Below are positions 15,718-24,459 of a stretch of DNA of 64,000 nt, piece by piece. This stretch comes from Cyanobacteria bacterium SIG26 (lineage in GTDB: Bacteria; Cyanobacteriota; Vampirovibrionia; Gastranaerophilales; Gastranaerophilaceae), in the NCBI GenBank assembly GCA_015152555.1, contig SUTS01000008.1:8779-72778 (forward strand). Reading direction: 5' to 3'. The notes below the pieces were generated by a model. The model was given only the letters and a program-made list of their open reading frames with translations. It was not told where the DNA came from and did not search any database. The first letter of the stretch is position 1, and every line of letters starts with the position of its first letter. Both the position numbers and the translations under genes were made by a program.

Positions 15718-17097
15718 ATGTTTATACAAGCGGTTAATTTTGCGACACCGTCATATGGTGCTACAGCTATACAACAAAGAAGGTCTCAATTAAATTATTC
15801 TGTTACTAATTCTGCATTATCTTTCAAAGGGGATAATATACCTAAGATTCCGGAATTTGATTATGAAGCAGTGAAACAAAAAGAATTGGATAAAAGAACC
15901 AAGATAGAAAAACTTTGCTCTTGGGGCAAAACGGCGGCTGAAGAACGAGCTAAGCAACAATTAATAGGTTTTCATACTAGTGTACAGTCACTTATCTTAC
16001 AAAAAGAACAAACCATACAAGCTCACAAAAAAGTTCTTCAAGAAAAAGAGAAAGCTGTTGCAGCATTAAAAGATGCAAAAAGATTATTAGAAGAAAAGTT
16101 AAAAGATGCTGAAGCTAATCACGAAAAAGATATAGTAATTATTGAACTTAGAGCTGAATTAGAGGCTACGAAAAAACTAGAAGCTCAAAAAACTAATGAT
16201 CTTGCGCTTGATAAAGCTAAATTTGAAAGAATAAAACAAGAACAAGAAAACATAAGTCGTCGTGATAAAGATAAAGGTTGGAATAAGGTTGCCGGTTATG
16301 AAAACTTAAAACAAGAAATAGAGGAAGGTTTTTTAAATAAATTTGCAATTGAAAAAGCTGGAGATGATGTTGTTATGCCAAATGGTATACTTCTTTATGG
16401 TCCATCTGGAACCGGTAAAACTTATTTTGCCAACGCTTTAGCTGAACAGGCAAAATGTCATTTTGAGAAAATTGATACATTACAAGATGATGATGATATT
16501 ATTGCTGATCTTCGCAAAACATTAAGAAATGCGAAAAAGAATTACAATCAAGATAATAAAAGAACGATTGTATTACTTGATGATTTTAATTCAATTGCGG
16601 AATTAACAGATGAGGATAAAGCTGAATTAGCTCAAGATGGTATGGATATTTCTTATACAAATGTCGGTCAGCTTTCTAATATATTGCAAAATTGCGCTGA
16701 TAAATTTAAAACAACGATTTTAATGACAACTAATTTCCCAAGAAGAATAGATAAAGAGGTAATGACTGCTAATAACATACCTCATCAAATCTTCTTAGGT
16801 CCACCACAAACTGAAGATCTTGCAGCAATGTTTGAATACCATTTAGATGGTGTTACTGACCAAGATATTGATTATGAAAAATTAGCAAAAGTCGTAAGCA
16901 AAGCGCAAGAAGACAATGAGGCTTATAGCGCTCAAGGGGTTGTAAATATTATCAATAAAGCTAAAGCAAATTGTCCAAATTCTAAAATAACTGAACCAGA
17001 TTTGCTAAAAGCAATTAAGCAAACTCCGCCAGATATAACAAAGGCGCAGTATGCGAAATTTATTGATGATTTAGATGCGATTGTTAATAAAAATTAA
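15718..17097 (+). CDS. AAA+ ATPase with coiled coil and FKG leader
   Basis: The protein has 459 residues. The leader ends in LSFKG (34-38). A long coiled coil (about 70-190) follows, then one AAA+ module of the FtsH/ATAD3 type. Walker A is GPSGTGKT (228-235), Walker B is IVLLDDF with D288-D289, and sensor 1 is N339 in MTTNF. Two Arg (342-343) follow in NFPRRID; the helical lid domain runs to the end. No protease domain or membrane segment is present. It should form an ATP-driven hexamer that remodels proteins. AGGAGGG sets the start. It begins a rightward operon with two genes, 23 bp and then 1 bp apart, the last of which encodes a degenerate copy of this ATPase. Confidence 0.88.
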   Translation: MFIQAVNFATPSYGATAIQQRRSQLNYSVTNSALSFKGDNIPKIPEFDYEAVKQKELDKRTKIEKLCSWGKTAAEERAKQQLIGFHTSVQSLILQKEQTIQAHKKVLQEKEKAVAALKDAKRLLEEKLKDAEANHEKDIVIIELRAELEATKKLEAQKTNDLALDKAKFERIKQEQENISRRDKDKGWNKVAGYENLKQEIEEGFLNKFAIEKAGDDVVMPNGILLYGPSGTGKTYFANALAEQAKCHFEKIDTLQDDDDIIADLRKTLRNAKKNYNQDNKRTIVLLDDFNSIAELTDEDKAELAQDGMDISYTNVGQLSNILQNCADKFKTTILMTTNFPRRIDKEVMTANNIPHQIFLGPPQTEDLAAMFEYHLDGVTDQDIDYEKLAKVVSKAQEDNEAYSAQGVVNIINKAKANCPNSKITEPDLLKAIKQTPPDITKAQYAKFIDDLDAIVNKN

Positions 17098-17120
17098 AAA
17101 AGAATTTAATGGGGTTAAAT

Positions 17121-18821
17121 ATGAATATTAAAACTAACAACTTTTTGCAAGTAACAAATCCAAATATAAGAACAAATGTTTCAAATCCTGCGTTTGTGGG
17201 TATTTTTTCAAAAAATAAAGATGCTAATGTTGATTCAAAAAAAGACGTAAAAAAAGATGAGTTTGTAAAAAAAGCGCCTAAAGAAATTTCTGTAAAACAA
17301 AAAATTTTGTATGGTGTTGCTGCTGCGGGAACAACAGTAGCGGGTATATTCGGAATAAAGAAACTTAAATCTCCAAAAAATATAGATACAGATGGATTAA
17401 AAAAAGCAGGGCAAAAACTTAAACCTATAGTCGAAGGTACAACAACGGCTAAACCAAAATCTGTGGATGTTGATTCTAAAAATCCTGTGGTTGAACCAAA
17501 TCCGAAAACTCCGCAGACTCCAAAGTCTGAAGCTCAGCAACCAAAACCTGAAGATACGCCTAGAAAAACAGACGTTGAATCGGTAAAACCTGAAGTACAG
17601 ACTCCAAAACCTCCAAAAGTAAAAGAAGTTCCAATGACTTTAGATGAGGTTTTTGAAAAATATCCGCCAAGAAATTACGATTTGGCTCAGGAGATTTATC
17701 CTGTGTTGCACAAAAATGCTGAAACTTTAGGTCTTAAACCTGAACATTACGAAGAAATTTTATCAAATATAAACAAAAATAATAAAGAGTTTATGAAAAC
17801 TGAAGGTTTTGATTTAATCGCAAGTAATATGCCTAAATTACGTGATATTTTAACCGAGTCAGAGGCTAATAAAGAAATTGGTTCGATTGTTTCGAGTCTG
17901 GATGTTGAAAATAAAAATGTTTTTGCAAGGGTATTAAACGATCCGGAAACTTTTAAAGTTGATTTCGTTGAAGATCTGGTTACTTATTTAAAATTTTTAA
18001 GACCAAAGAATGAAAAATATACCTTTGAAAAAGCTTTGCCATTGTTAGAAAAATATGAAAAAGATTTAAGATTGGTTGATGCTGAACGTTTTTCTTTGGC
18101 TTTAAATAGTATGAATGCCGATATTGAAGACATTGTACCTCTATTAGCAAAAGAGAACTCGTTCCCTAATTTAAAAAAATATCGTATGTTAATGAATACA
18201 ACAAAAAATAATAAAGAATGTCTAATTCCGTTGATTCAAAATATGGCTAAATTTGGTTTGGATTCTGAAAATGCCGCGGTTACTTTAAAACATTTAAATA
18301 ATTTCCAAAAAAAATCTATTATTGCAGTTGCAGATAATATTGCGAAGTTAGATGAATTAAAACTCGATAAGCTTGATGTTTTAACAAGATTAAATACAGA
18401 GGATTCTTCTAAAATTTTCAATCGTATTATAAATAATGCCGGAAAATATAAACTAAAAGAAGCTTCAGATGTTTCATATTTTGTTGAAAAATTTGAGGGC
18501 AAAGATTTAGATTTTATTGAAAATGATGTTTTACCTAAACTGAAAGAATATGCTGAACCGTTAAGGATTAAGTATGCAGAAGATATTGCAGAAATTGCAG
18601 GTAATCTTACTCCAAAAACGCTTGATAATGTCGAAATAGTTGCTCAATATGCACAGAAGTATGGAAATAATGTCAATTACATTGCTTTATTGGGTGGCTT
18701 GACAGAAGATAATGCTAAAAATCTTACAAAAGTTTTGGATAATATTGAAAGAACCGGACTTTGGGATGATGTGTTGGTTTGTAGTGAAGATTTCAAATAT
18801 TTGTTAGATAAAGGGTTATAA
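17121..18821 (+). CDS. Membrane-anchored helical-repeat protein of unknown function
   Basis: The protein has 566 residues. The leader reaches PAFVG at 23-27. One hydrophobic segment (about 60-78, ILYGVAAAGTTVAGIFGI) could be a membrane anchor. A Pro/Lys/Glu-rich flexible linker follows (about 100-170). The remaining 390 residues look all-helical, with repeated blocks resembling a HEAT-like solenoid. I do not recognise a family. An ATG at 17109 is in frame, but GGGG sits six bases before the ATG at 17121, so I prefer the latter. It is encoded between the intact and degenerate AAA+ genes, so it may be their adaptor or membrane anchor. Confidence 0.75.
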   Translation: MNIKTNNFLQVTNPNIRTNVSNPAFVGIFSKNKDANVDSKKDVKKDEFVKKAPKEISVKQKILYGVAAAGTTVAGIFGIKKLKSPKNIDTDGLKKAGQKLKPIVEGTTTAKPKSVDVDSKNPVVEPNPKTPQTPKSEAQQPKPEDTPRKTDVESVKPEVQTPKPPKVKEVPMTLDEVFEKYPPRNYDLAQEIYPVLHKNAETLGLKPEHYEEILSNINKNNKEFMKTEGFDLIASNMPKLRDILTESEANKEIGSIVSSLDVENKNVFARVLNDPETFKVDFVEDLVTYLKFLRPKNEKYTFEKALPLLEKYEKDLRLVDAERFSLALNSMNADIEDIVPLLAKENSFPNLKKYRMLMNTTKNNKECLIPLIQNMAKFGLDSENAAVTLKHLNNFQKKSIIAVADNIAKLDELKLDKLDVLTRLNTEDSSKIFNRIINNAGKYKLKEASDVSYFVEKFEGKDLDFIENDVLPKLKEYAEPLRIKYAEDIAEIAGNLTPKTLDNVEIVAQYAQKYGNNVNYIALLGGLTEDNAKNLTKVLDNIERTGLWDDVLVCSEDFKYLLDKGL

Positions 18822-18822
18822 T

Positions 18823-20082
18823 ATGCGAATTTCACCAATAGTAAATTTTTCATACACTAAATGTAATCACAACAATAATGTTCCACAAAAAAGAAATGCT
18901 CAGGTTAGTTTCAAAGGGGAGCCAAATGAGACTAATATAGAGTCGTTTCTTGCTCTAGCGTTCAAGAAATTTTTCGAAAAATGTGAAGATGCTATGATTG
19001 ATGGAGTTGCCAGGAGATATATGTTTGTAAAAAACTATGAGAATTTATTATTAAAAGAATTTCCAGATGATTATGAATATCGACAGGAATTAAGTCGTCG
19101 TATAAAGCGTATGGAATCGGAATTCAAAGATAAAGATATTAAAATTAATGGGCTGGTAAATAAAATAGATGATTTAGGTACAGAAATTGAAAATATTAAT
19201 ACAGAAAATTCCGGTATAAAAGAGTCTATTAACAACACTAATTTAAAAAATTCTTTTGAAAATCAACGAGCAAAGATAGTTTTGCGAGATGTTCAACGTC
19301 AAAAGAAAATATATGATGCACTTGATGAACAGTATCTTGCGCTTAGCCGTTTAGAGAATAAAGTTTATCCTAATGGGATTATGATAAAGGGAACACAATC
19401 TCAAGAAGAGATTGAAAAAACTCTTAAATATTTGCAAGATAAAGGGTGTCTATTACTTCGAACAAGTTTTAGTAAAAATGATCAAAAACAAGCTGCAAAA
19501 GAGATGGTTGGCCTATTAAAACGAATTAGAGAAGGTGATAAGCACGGGATTTTATATATAGAAGATTTTAGGGAACATACGGTACCTAGCGAAAAAAATA
19601 GGCGCTTTATAGATAAGTTAAAAGCGCATTTGTGTTCTTGTTCAAAGGATTCTAATGCAACGATTTTGATTTTTGAAAATAATCCGCAAGATATTGATGA
19701 AATTTTATTGAAGGAGCATCGTTTTGGGACCAAAATAGATGTTTCAGATATAAAACATGTTTTTGAACCGGGATTTGTGCCAAAGAAAGACGGGTATACA
19801 TTTTATTATGGGCAAAATGAAAATGATACTGTAGATTTGTATCTCGGAAATTTTGGTCATAATAGAGAGATTTTGTGGGTAGATGAGCCGGATCAGGATA
19901 AGGCCTTAAAGGTGCTTGAAAACATTGATTTAGTTAAATCTCAAGAAAAATTTAAGGATATAAAATATTTACAGATGAGAAAGCCAGTGAAAGTATATAA
20001 AATCTATGAAGATTTTTACACATTAAATCATAAGACAGCGGATTATCATCCAATAATTGAGAAAAAACTTAATATTAAATAA
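18823..20082 (+). CDS. Degenerate AAA+ ATPase paralogue with FKG leader
   Basis: The protein has 419 residues. The leader starts MRISPI and ends VSFKG (28-32). A coiled coil occupies about 75-180. Then the AAA+ order of the gene two upstream recurs: PNGIMIKG aligns with PNGILLYG, but the P-loop is replaced by GTQSQEEIEK (190-199) with no GKT. The Walker B-like ILYIEDF keeps E247-D248, and TILIFENNPQDID aligns with sensor 1 (TILMTTNFPRRID). So nucleotide binding is probably lost while the fold remains. It is probably a structural partner of the intact ATPase. It starts one base after the upstream stop codon, indicating coupled translation. Confidence 0.78.
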   Translation: MRISPIVNFSYTKCNHNNNVPQKRNAQVSFKGEPNETNIESFLALAFKKFFEKCEDAMIDGVARRYMFVKNYENLLLKEFPDDYEYRQELSRRIKRMESEFKDKDIKINGLVNKIDDLGTEIENINTENSGIKESINNTNLKNSFENQRAKIVLRDVQRQKKIYDALDEQYLALSRLENKVYPNGIMIKGTQSQEEIEKTLKYLQDKGCLLLRTSFSKNDQKQAAKEMVGLLKRIREGDKHGILYIEDFREHTVPSEKNRRFIDKLKAHLCSCSKDSNATILIFENNPQDIDEILLKEHRFGTKIDVSDIKHVFEPGFVPKKDGYTFYYGQNENDTVDLYLGNFGHNREILWVDEPDQDKALKVLENIDLVKSQEKFKDIKYLQMRKPVKVYKIYEDFYTLNHKTADYHPIIEKKLNIK

Positions 20083-20207
20083 AACAACAAAACAAACCTG
20101 TTATAGATGATAATACTGACCCTTTCAAGTCTTTATTAAAACAAATTGTGGATGTATTTTGACACTCGGTTTGAGAAGAAAGAATAGTAGGTTTGATAAT
20201 CAGAAAT

Positions 20208-20263
20208 TGTAGGTCAAGCTTTGCTTGACATTATTTTTTTGTCAGGCGTTGCCTGACCTACAA
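20208..20263. repeat. Nested inverted repeat (GTAGGTCA type)
   Basis: TTGTAGGTCAAGCTTTGCTTGAC is followed after a T-rich spacer by an inverted counterpart ending GACCTACAA. Each arm is itself a small hairpin. Related GTAGGTTGGG..CCCAAC units occur at 701-717, 20811 and 22653. It may be a non-autonomous repeat, and may also terminate the flanking convergent genes. Confidence 0.6.
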
Positions 20264-20272
20264 ACTTGCTTA

Positions 20273-20737
20273 CTAATATTGTGGCATTTTTTTAAAATAC
20301 GACAAAAAAGTTTCTTTCTTGTATTTTATATTTCTAAGTTTTTTAGCAATATAAAATACAGAATCATCAGTGCAGGGATGTTTATCTACCATGTGATAAG
20401 TTGTTGGTGGCAAAAAGAGATTCCTTATTCGTTCAAAAATATTTTTTGGAGCTGGCTTAGAATCTAACCAAATCCTCGCCCCTTGATGACGTTCAATCAT
20501 AACTCTTGCTTTAACATCATTTTCTATAAAAAAATTATCAACTTTTGCTAAATCCCTTAATTCTTTTATTACAGTTTTTTCTAAAAACGAACAAGGTACT
20601 TCTTGAAAGGGTGCAAATTTGCATCTAACTACTTTTCTTAATCCCTTAAAACTTTGGTTATTTTGGGGTTCGTAATTATTATATGTTTTTATAGGCTTTT
20701 TAGTATATATATTATTGTTTATTGGCTGTGCTTGCAT
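20273..20737 (-). CDS. Small unknown protein with FKG leader
   Basis: The protein has 154 residues. The leader starts MQAQPI, is rich in Asn, Tyr and Lys, and ends QSFKG at 28-32. The rest is a compact, basic, mixed alpha/beta-looking domain with several Cys and His (RCKFAPFQEVPC; HMVDKHPC) that I do not recognise. There is no signal peptide. A longer in-frame start exists at 20785, but AAAGGA lies eight bases before the ATG at 20737 and the extra 16 residues are hydrophobic promoter-like sequence, so 20737 is the better start. It is convergent with the degenerate AAA+ gene. Confidence 0.72.
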   Translation of the reverse strand: MQAQPINNNIYTKKPIKTYNNYEPQNNQSFKGLRKVVRCKFAPFQEVPCSFLEKTVIKELRDLAKVDNFFIENDVKARVMIERHQGARIWLDSKPAPKNIFERIRNLFLPPTTYHMVDKHPCTDDSVFYIAKKLRNIKYKKETFLSYFKKMPQY

Positions 20738-20810
20738 AATAAGATCCTTTTTAATAATTATAATATAAAAAATAAAAAATCCCAAATTGAACTTTCTATG
20801 GACTTAGTTA

Positions 20811-21066
20811 GTAGGTTGGGTGAAACCCAAACAAAAATAATTTTTCAATATTCCCCAAAAAGTACTTTTGTTACCCTCGCCCCTTCTGGGAGCGACCTAT
20901 GAGCAGAGTGCGGAGTGCTTTTGCCGAAGATAGTAAATCTGAAGGCAAAACACGTAGGCACGTTTAATGCGAATAGGTCAAGACAGAGGGTGCCCAAAGG
21001 GCGGGTGAGGGGTTTATAAAAATGGAAAACAAAATTCATTAAAAAACGTTTTCATCCAGTTTGAAA
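20811..21066 (+). repeat. 254-bp direct repeat, left copy
   Basis: This is nearly identical to 22653-22906 in the same orientation. It begins GTAGGTTG, contains CTCGCCCCTTCTGGGAGCGACC, and ends ATCCAGTTTGAAA. A 64-codon reverse frame through it recurs almost unchanged in the other copy, which reflects the repeat and not a gene. Together the copies bracket one zincin gene. Confidence 0.88.
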
Positions 21067-21181
21067 TTTATTATTTAACTCACTTTCATTCCCCGAAACC
21101 TAGCTAGATTACCACACTTCGCTCGCAATGACAAAAAAGACTTCTGCCCAACTATTTACTAATGCACAATAGTCAACGTTA

Positions 21182-22402
21182 TTATGGTATAATTTTGCCA
21201 CCTAGTCGTTGGTATAATTCCATAACTTCATCGGATAATTTGTTGCCGCTAGCTAGTTCTGCAAACACTTCTGCAACAAATTCCCCAGGAGATGTTGATG
21301 CATAATCGGAAACCGAACAAGCAGTACCGAAATCCTTTTTGTTATCGCCCCAGGCTTTTATCTTTTCAAAGAAACTTACATTTCCTGTGAGGGCTTCATC
21401 ATCATTTCTAACCTTGTCATTAAGGTGCCCGATTTCGTGGAAGATTGTCCTGAACGGTGATTGTTCATTATGTTTCATTTTGTAACCAGATTCTCTAATA
21501 AAGATTTTTTTCATTGTTTCTACAAATCTTGGGTCAGCTTGAGTGTATAAATCTTTATCCAAATCGATTTCAAATAGGTTCAAAAAGTTGTATTTGTTAT
21601 TGTTTTCTCCGTACAAAAGTCCTTTATCAATAAGTTTTTGTTTGGCTTCAGGGTTGTTCATTATTTCTTGAATAAATCTTGCTGGGCTTTGTAATTTTTC
21701 GTTTTCAAATGCTCTGATTTCGTCAAATAATTGGATTTTGTCTTCAAGATTTGTCAATTTGCCTTCTTTATATTTTTGCATAAGTTCTTTTAGCCTTTTT
21801 GTTGTTTTTTCGTCAAAAAGTTCATAATCTCTATCGTTTATGAATGCTTTATTTTTTAATATATTATCAATATTTTCAAAAAAGCTTTTATTTATTCCAA
21901 GCCAAGAGTCATATTTAATGCCATTATGTCGAACCCTTGCCATTACACTCTTTTCTGCTTCGATATATTCAATAGTTTTAGGAATTTTTGCTTTTCCTTT
22001 GAATTTGTTGCTAATTTTAGTCAAACCTTCGTTAATCCAGTTGATGGTATCAAGGTCTTTATCTGTGAAATTTTTGTATTTTTTTATGCCAAGATGTTTG
22101 CGCCCAAACTCAATAGCTTCTTCAAGTGAGTTTGCTCTTGTGAAATCAATATGTTCAGCTAGTTGAACGGCTTTAGAGAATTTACCTTTTAAAATCAGTA
22201 AGGCTGCGGTGCCGATAGCTCCAAGTACACCTAAAAATATGCCCCATTTTGTTTTCTTAGTTAATTTTGGTTGTTTTGTAGAAATTTCAACGCTATCATT
22301 TCCAAAATCTTTAGCTTTCTCAGGTTTTGAAAACTTCTGGGGTTTTTGAAGTTGCTGTGTTGAGATATTGTGGGGTACATTTTGGACCTGAATTTCTACC
22401 AT
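21182..22402 (-). CDS. Membrane-anchored zincin metallopeptidase
   Basis: The protein has 406 residues. A polar N terminus of about 50 residues is followed by one membrane segment (53-72, WGIFLGVLGAIGTAALLIL) and a soluble domain. The zinc motif HEIGH is at 322-326 in RTIFHEIGHLND. EFVAEVFAE (374-382) is the probable third-ligand helix. The family resembles short gluzincin-type or Mlc-titration-factor-like peptidases only in motif layout, so I give no name. It has no FKG motif. It sits alone between two direct repeats, 1.84 kb apart, that could excise it by recombination. Confidence 0.75.
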   Translation of the reverse strand: MVEIQVQNVPHNISTQQLQKPQKFSKPEKAKDFGNDSVEISTKQPKLTKKTKWGIFLGVLGAIGTAALLILKGKFSKAVQLAEHIDFTRANSLEEAIEFGRKHLGIKKYKNFTDKDLDTINWINEGLTKISNKFKGKAKIPKTIEYIEAEKSVMARVRHNGIKYDSWLGINKSFFENIDNILKNKAFINDRDYELFDEKTTKRLKELMQKYKEGKLTNLEDKIQLFDEIRAFENEKLQSPARFIQEIMNNPEAKQKLIDKGLLYGENNNKYNFLNLFEIDLDKDLYTQADPRFVETMKKIFIRESGYKMKHNEQSPFRTIFHEIGHLNDKVRNDDEALTGNVSFFEKIKAWGDNKKDFGTACSVSDYASTSPGEFVAEVFAELASGNKLSDEVMELYQRLGGKIIP

Positions 22403-22621
22403 ATATTTACCTAAAAATTCTTTCTACACTTATATAAAACACATTTTTTATACTTTTTGTCACCTTTGAAGTATTAATTTTACAAAAATTCACGTACATT
22501 CAAAATTTCAGATAAAAAGTGGGAGGACTTCTTTTTTTTATATCTTGTTCTGGTGAAAATATTGTGACAATGGTTGTCGAAAAATCGATAGAAAACAAGT
22601 AGAATTAGGTAAATGTACTAG

Positions 22622-22660
22622 ATTATTCTAACTCGTCAAAGAATTTCAGTCCGTAGGTTG
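22622..22660 (+). repeat. 39-bp direct repeat, left copy
   Basis: The stretch starting ATTATTCTAACTCGTCAAAG and ending CCGTAGGTTG is identical at 24421-24459. Confidence 0.8.
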
Positions 22661-22906
22661 TTGAAACCCAAACAAATATAATTTTTCAATATTCCCAAAA
22701 AGTACTTTTGTTATCCTCGCCCCTTCTGGGAGCGACCTATGAGCAGAGTGCGGAGTGCTTTTGCCGAAGATAGTAAATCTGAAGGCAAAACACGTAGGCA
22801 CGTTTAATGCGAATAGGTCAAGACAGAGGGTGCCCAAAGGGCGGGTGAGGGATTTATAAAAATGGAAAACAAAGTCCATTAAAAAACGTTTTTATCCAGT
22901 TTGAAA
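22653..22906 (+). repeat. 254-bp direct repeat, right copy
   Basis: This is the second copy of 20811-21066, offset by about 1840 bp, with a few substitutions and short indels (for example GTTGGGTGAAACCC against GTTGTTGAAACCC). The remainder of 22403-23068 holds no gene; CACTCGCTTTAAGAAGAAAGAAC near 22967 is another piece shared with 20163. Confidence 0.88.
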
Positions 22907-23068
22907 CTTGATTATCAACCAACTTCCAACCGCCAAGATTCAGTATTGTTGGGCTGATGTAAATAAACACTCGCTTTAAGAAGAAAGAACAGTGAGTTTG
23001 ATAAATTTTGTCGGGTTTCACTCAACCTACGGGTTTGTATTGAGAAAAATTAACATGGGATTTGAGAA

Positions 23069-24055
23069 TTATCTTATTTTTTGCCAAATTAGTGGCAATT
23101 TACAATTGTTTTCTTTGTTTAAACCAGATACAATATTATTATAGATAGGTTTAAATTTACCTTGTTTGTTTAATGCTTCAAATAGCAAATGTTTAGATGA
23201 ATATCGTAAATTTCGTACTGGATCAAACAGTATTGTTTCTTCTTCAGGTATTGATTTATCTGCAATAAATAGATGTTCTTGTAAATGATTTCCCAAAACT
23301 AATATTCCGCCTACCTCTAATTTGTTATAAATTTTATTGTTTATTAAATCATTTAAAACTTCTTGTTTATTTAAATTTAAATCAGGCTTCTCCCCATATC
23401 CGATAATGCCAGTTAAATCATTCTTTATTACATGATAAAAAGCATTTCTAAAAAATATAGCACCAACTTTACCATTGTGAGAATTTAATTCAATATTTTT
23501 AATATTATTAATATCATCTTTAACAAAATGAATATTATTATTTATTGTATATTTCGGAATAAAATATTTTTGCGGGAATAACTCAACATCATCGAAAGCT
23601 AAACAATAAACAGAATCGGTTACATTATCTATTTCTTCATTAGGTTTAGGTATTTCAGTAAAATGTTTATAAAATTTTTTAGTTAATTGTTCTTGTTTTT
23701 TATTCTTAACATCATTTATTAAAAAACCATCAGACATTTGAGGATGAACAGCATAAACACCTCTTTGGGCATAATTTATAGCTTCTGAACAAGGATCAAT
23801 TGAGTAAATTTGATAATTGTTTTTATTTTTCAAAAATGTATTTAAGGATAATGCTTCTTCTCCATTTGAACCTGCATAGACCATTATATTAGTACCTTCA
23901 GGAAAAGTCCTATTAATAATTTGAGCCGATTTTTCTAAAACAGGATGGTCTAAATAAAAAGCAGTACTTGTTGACAGTCCAGTTTCTTTATCAAGTTTAT
24001 TATAACTAGAAAAACTAATCATATTATGGTTTAGATTTATATTATTAATTCTCAT
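23069..24055 (-). CDS. CheR-like SAM methyltransferase with FKG-type leader
   Basis: The protein has 328 residues. The fold is that of the CheR catalytic domain. YAGSNGEEALSL (about 60-71) is the SAM-binding glycine loop followed by the Glu-Glu seen in CheR. IYSIDPCSEAINYAQRGVY matches its second motif. VGAIFFRNAFYHVI corresponds to the CheR Asn-containing motif. The N-terminal CheR helical domain is missing and no chemotaxis gene is nearby, so receptor methylation should not be assumed. The first residues (MRINNINLN..MISFSS) resemble the leader of the other proteins in this region. It stands alone between two repeat-rich gaps. Confidence 0.75.
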   Translation of the reverse strand: MRINNINLNHNMISFSSYNKLDKETGLSTSTAFYLDHPVLEKSAQIINRTFPEGTNIMVYAGSNGEEALSLNTFLKNKNNYQIYSIDPCSEAINYAQRGVYAVHPQMSDGFLINDVKNKKQEQLTKKFYKHFTEIPKPNEEIDNVTDSVYCLAFDDVELFPQKYFIPKYTINNNIHFVKDDINNIKNIELNSHNGKVGAIFFRNAFYHVIKNDLTGIIGYGEKPDLNLNKQEVLNDLINNKIYNKLEVGGILVLGNHLQEHLFIADKSIPEEETILFDPVRNLRYSSKHLLFEALNKQGKFKPIYNNIVSGLNKENNCKLPLIWQKIR

Positions 24056-24285
24056 ATTTATGTAAAAACCAAAAATAAATTATTTTGCTAAACTATATTT
24101 TATGTAGATAAGCAGTAGGATGCATTGCAATGCACCATTGTAATTTCCCCTTTTTGTGTGTCACAGCACACGCTACTTATTAACCATTTTCAAATTCCCC
24201 TAAAGTGACTTTTATGGACATAGCTCAGCTCCCCTCTCCAAGGGGAGGGTTAGGATGGGGGCTGATTTTTGATTAATTTCAATGA

Positions 24286-24315
24286 GTAACATAAGTCACT
24301 TTTGGAGTAGTTTGG
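24286..24315 (-). repeat. 30-bp repeat, inverted copy of 425-454
   Basis: The reverse complement reads CCAAACTACTCC then AAAAGTGACTT, matching 425-454 with about one mismatch. Confidence 0.6.
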
Positions 24316-24420
24316 ATTTTGGTTCTCAGCTTACTTCCAACCGCCATGATTTAGTATTGTTGGGCAAGTATGCACAACTTACAAAAATACACTTCCAACC
24401 AAAACGGACAATAAAATACA

Positions 24421-24459
24421 ATTATTCTAACTCGTCAAAGAATTTCAGTCCGTAGGTTG
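24421..24459 (+). repeat. 39-bp direct repeat, right copy
   Basis: Identical to 22622-22660. A second shared piece, CTTCCAACCGCCA(A/T)GATT, lies at 24334 and 22923. Confidence 0.8.

Noticed and set aside
20845-22879. Two reverse reading frames (about 64 and 77 codons) with nearly the same protein sequence, apparently a gene family
   Set aside because: Both fall inside the 254-bp direct repeat and their similarity is explained by the repeat. Neither has a ribosome site.
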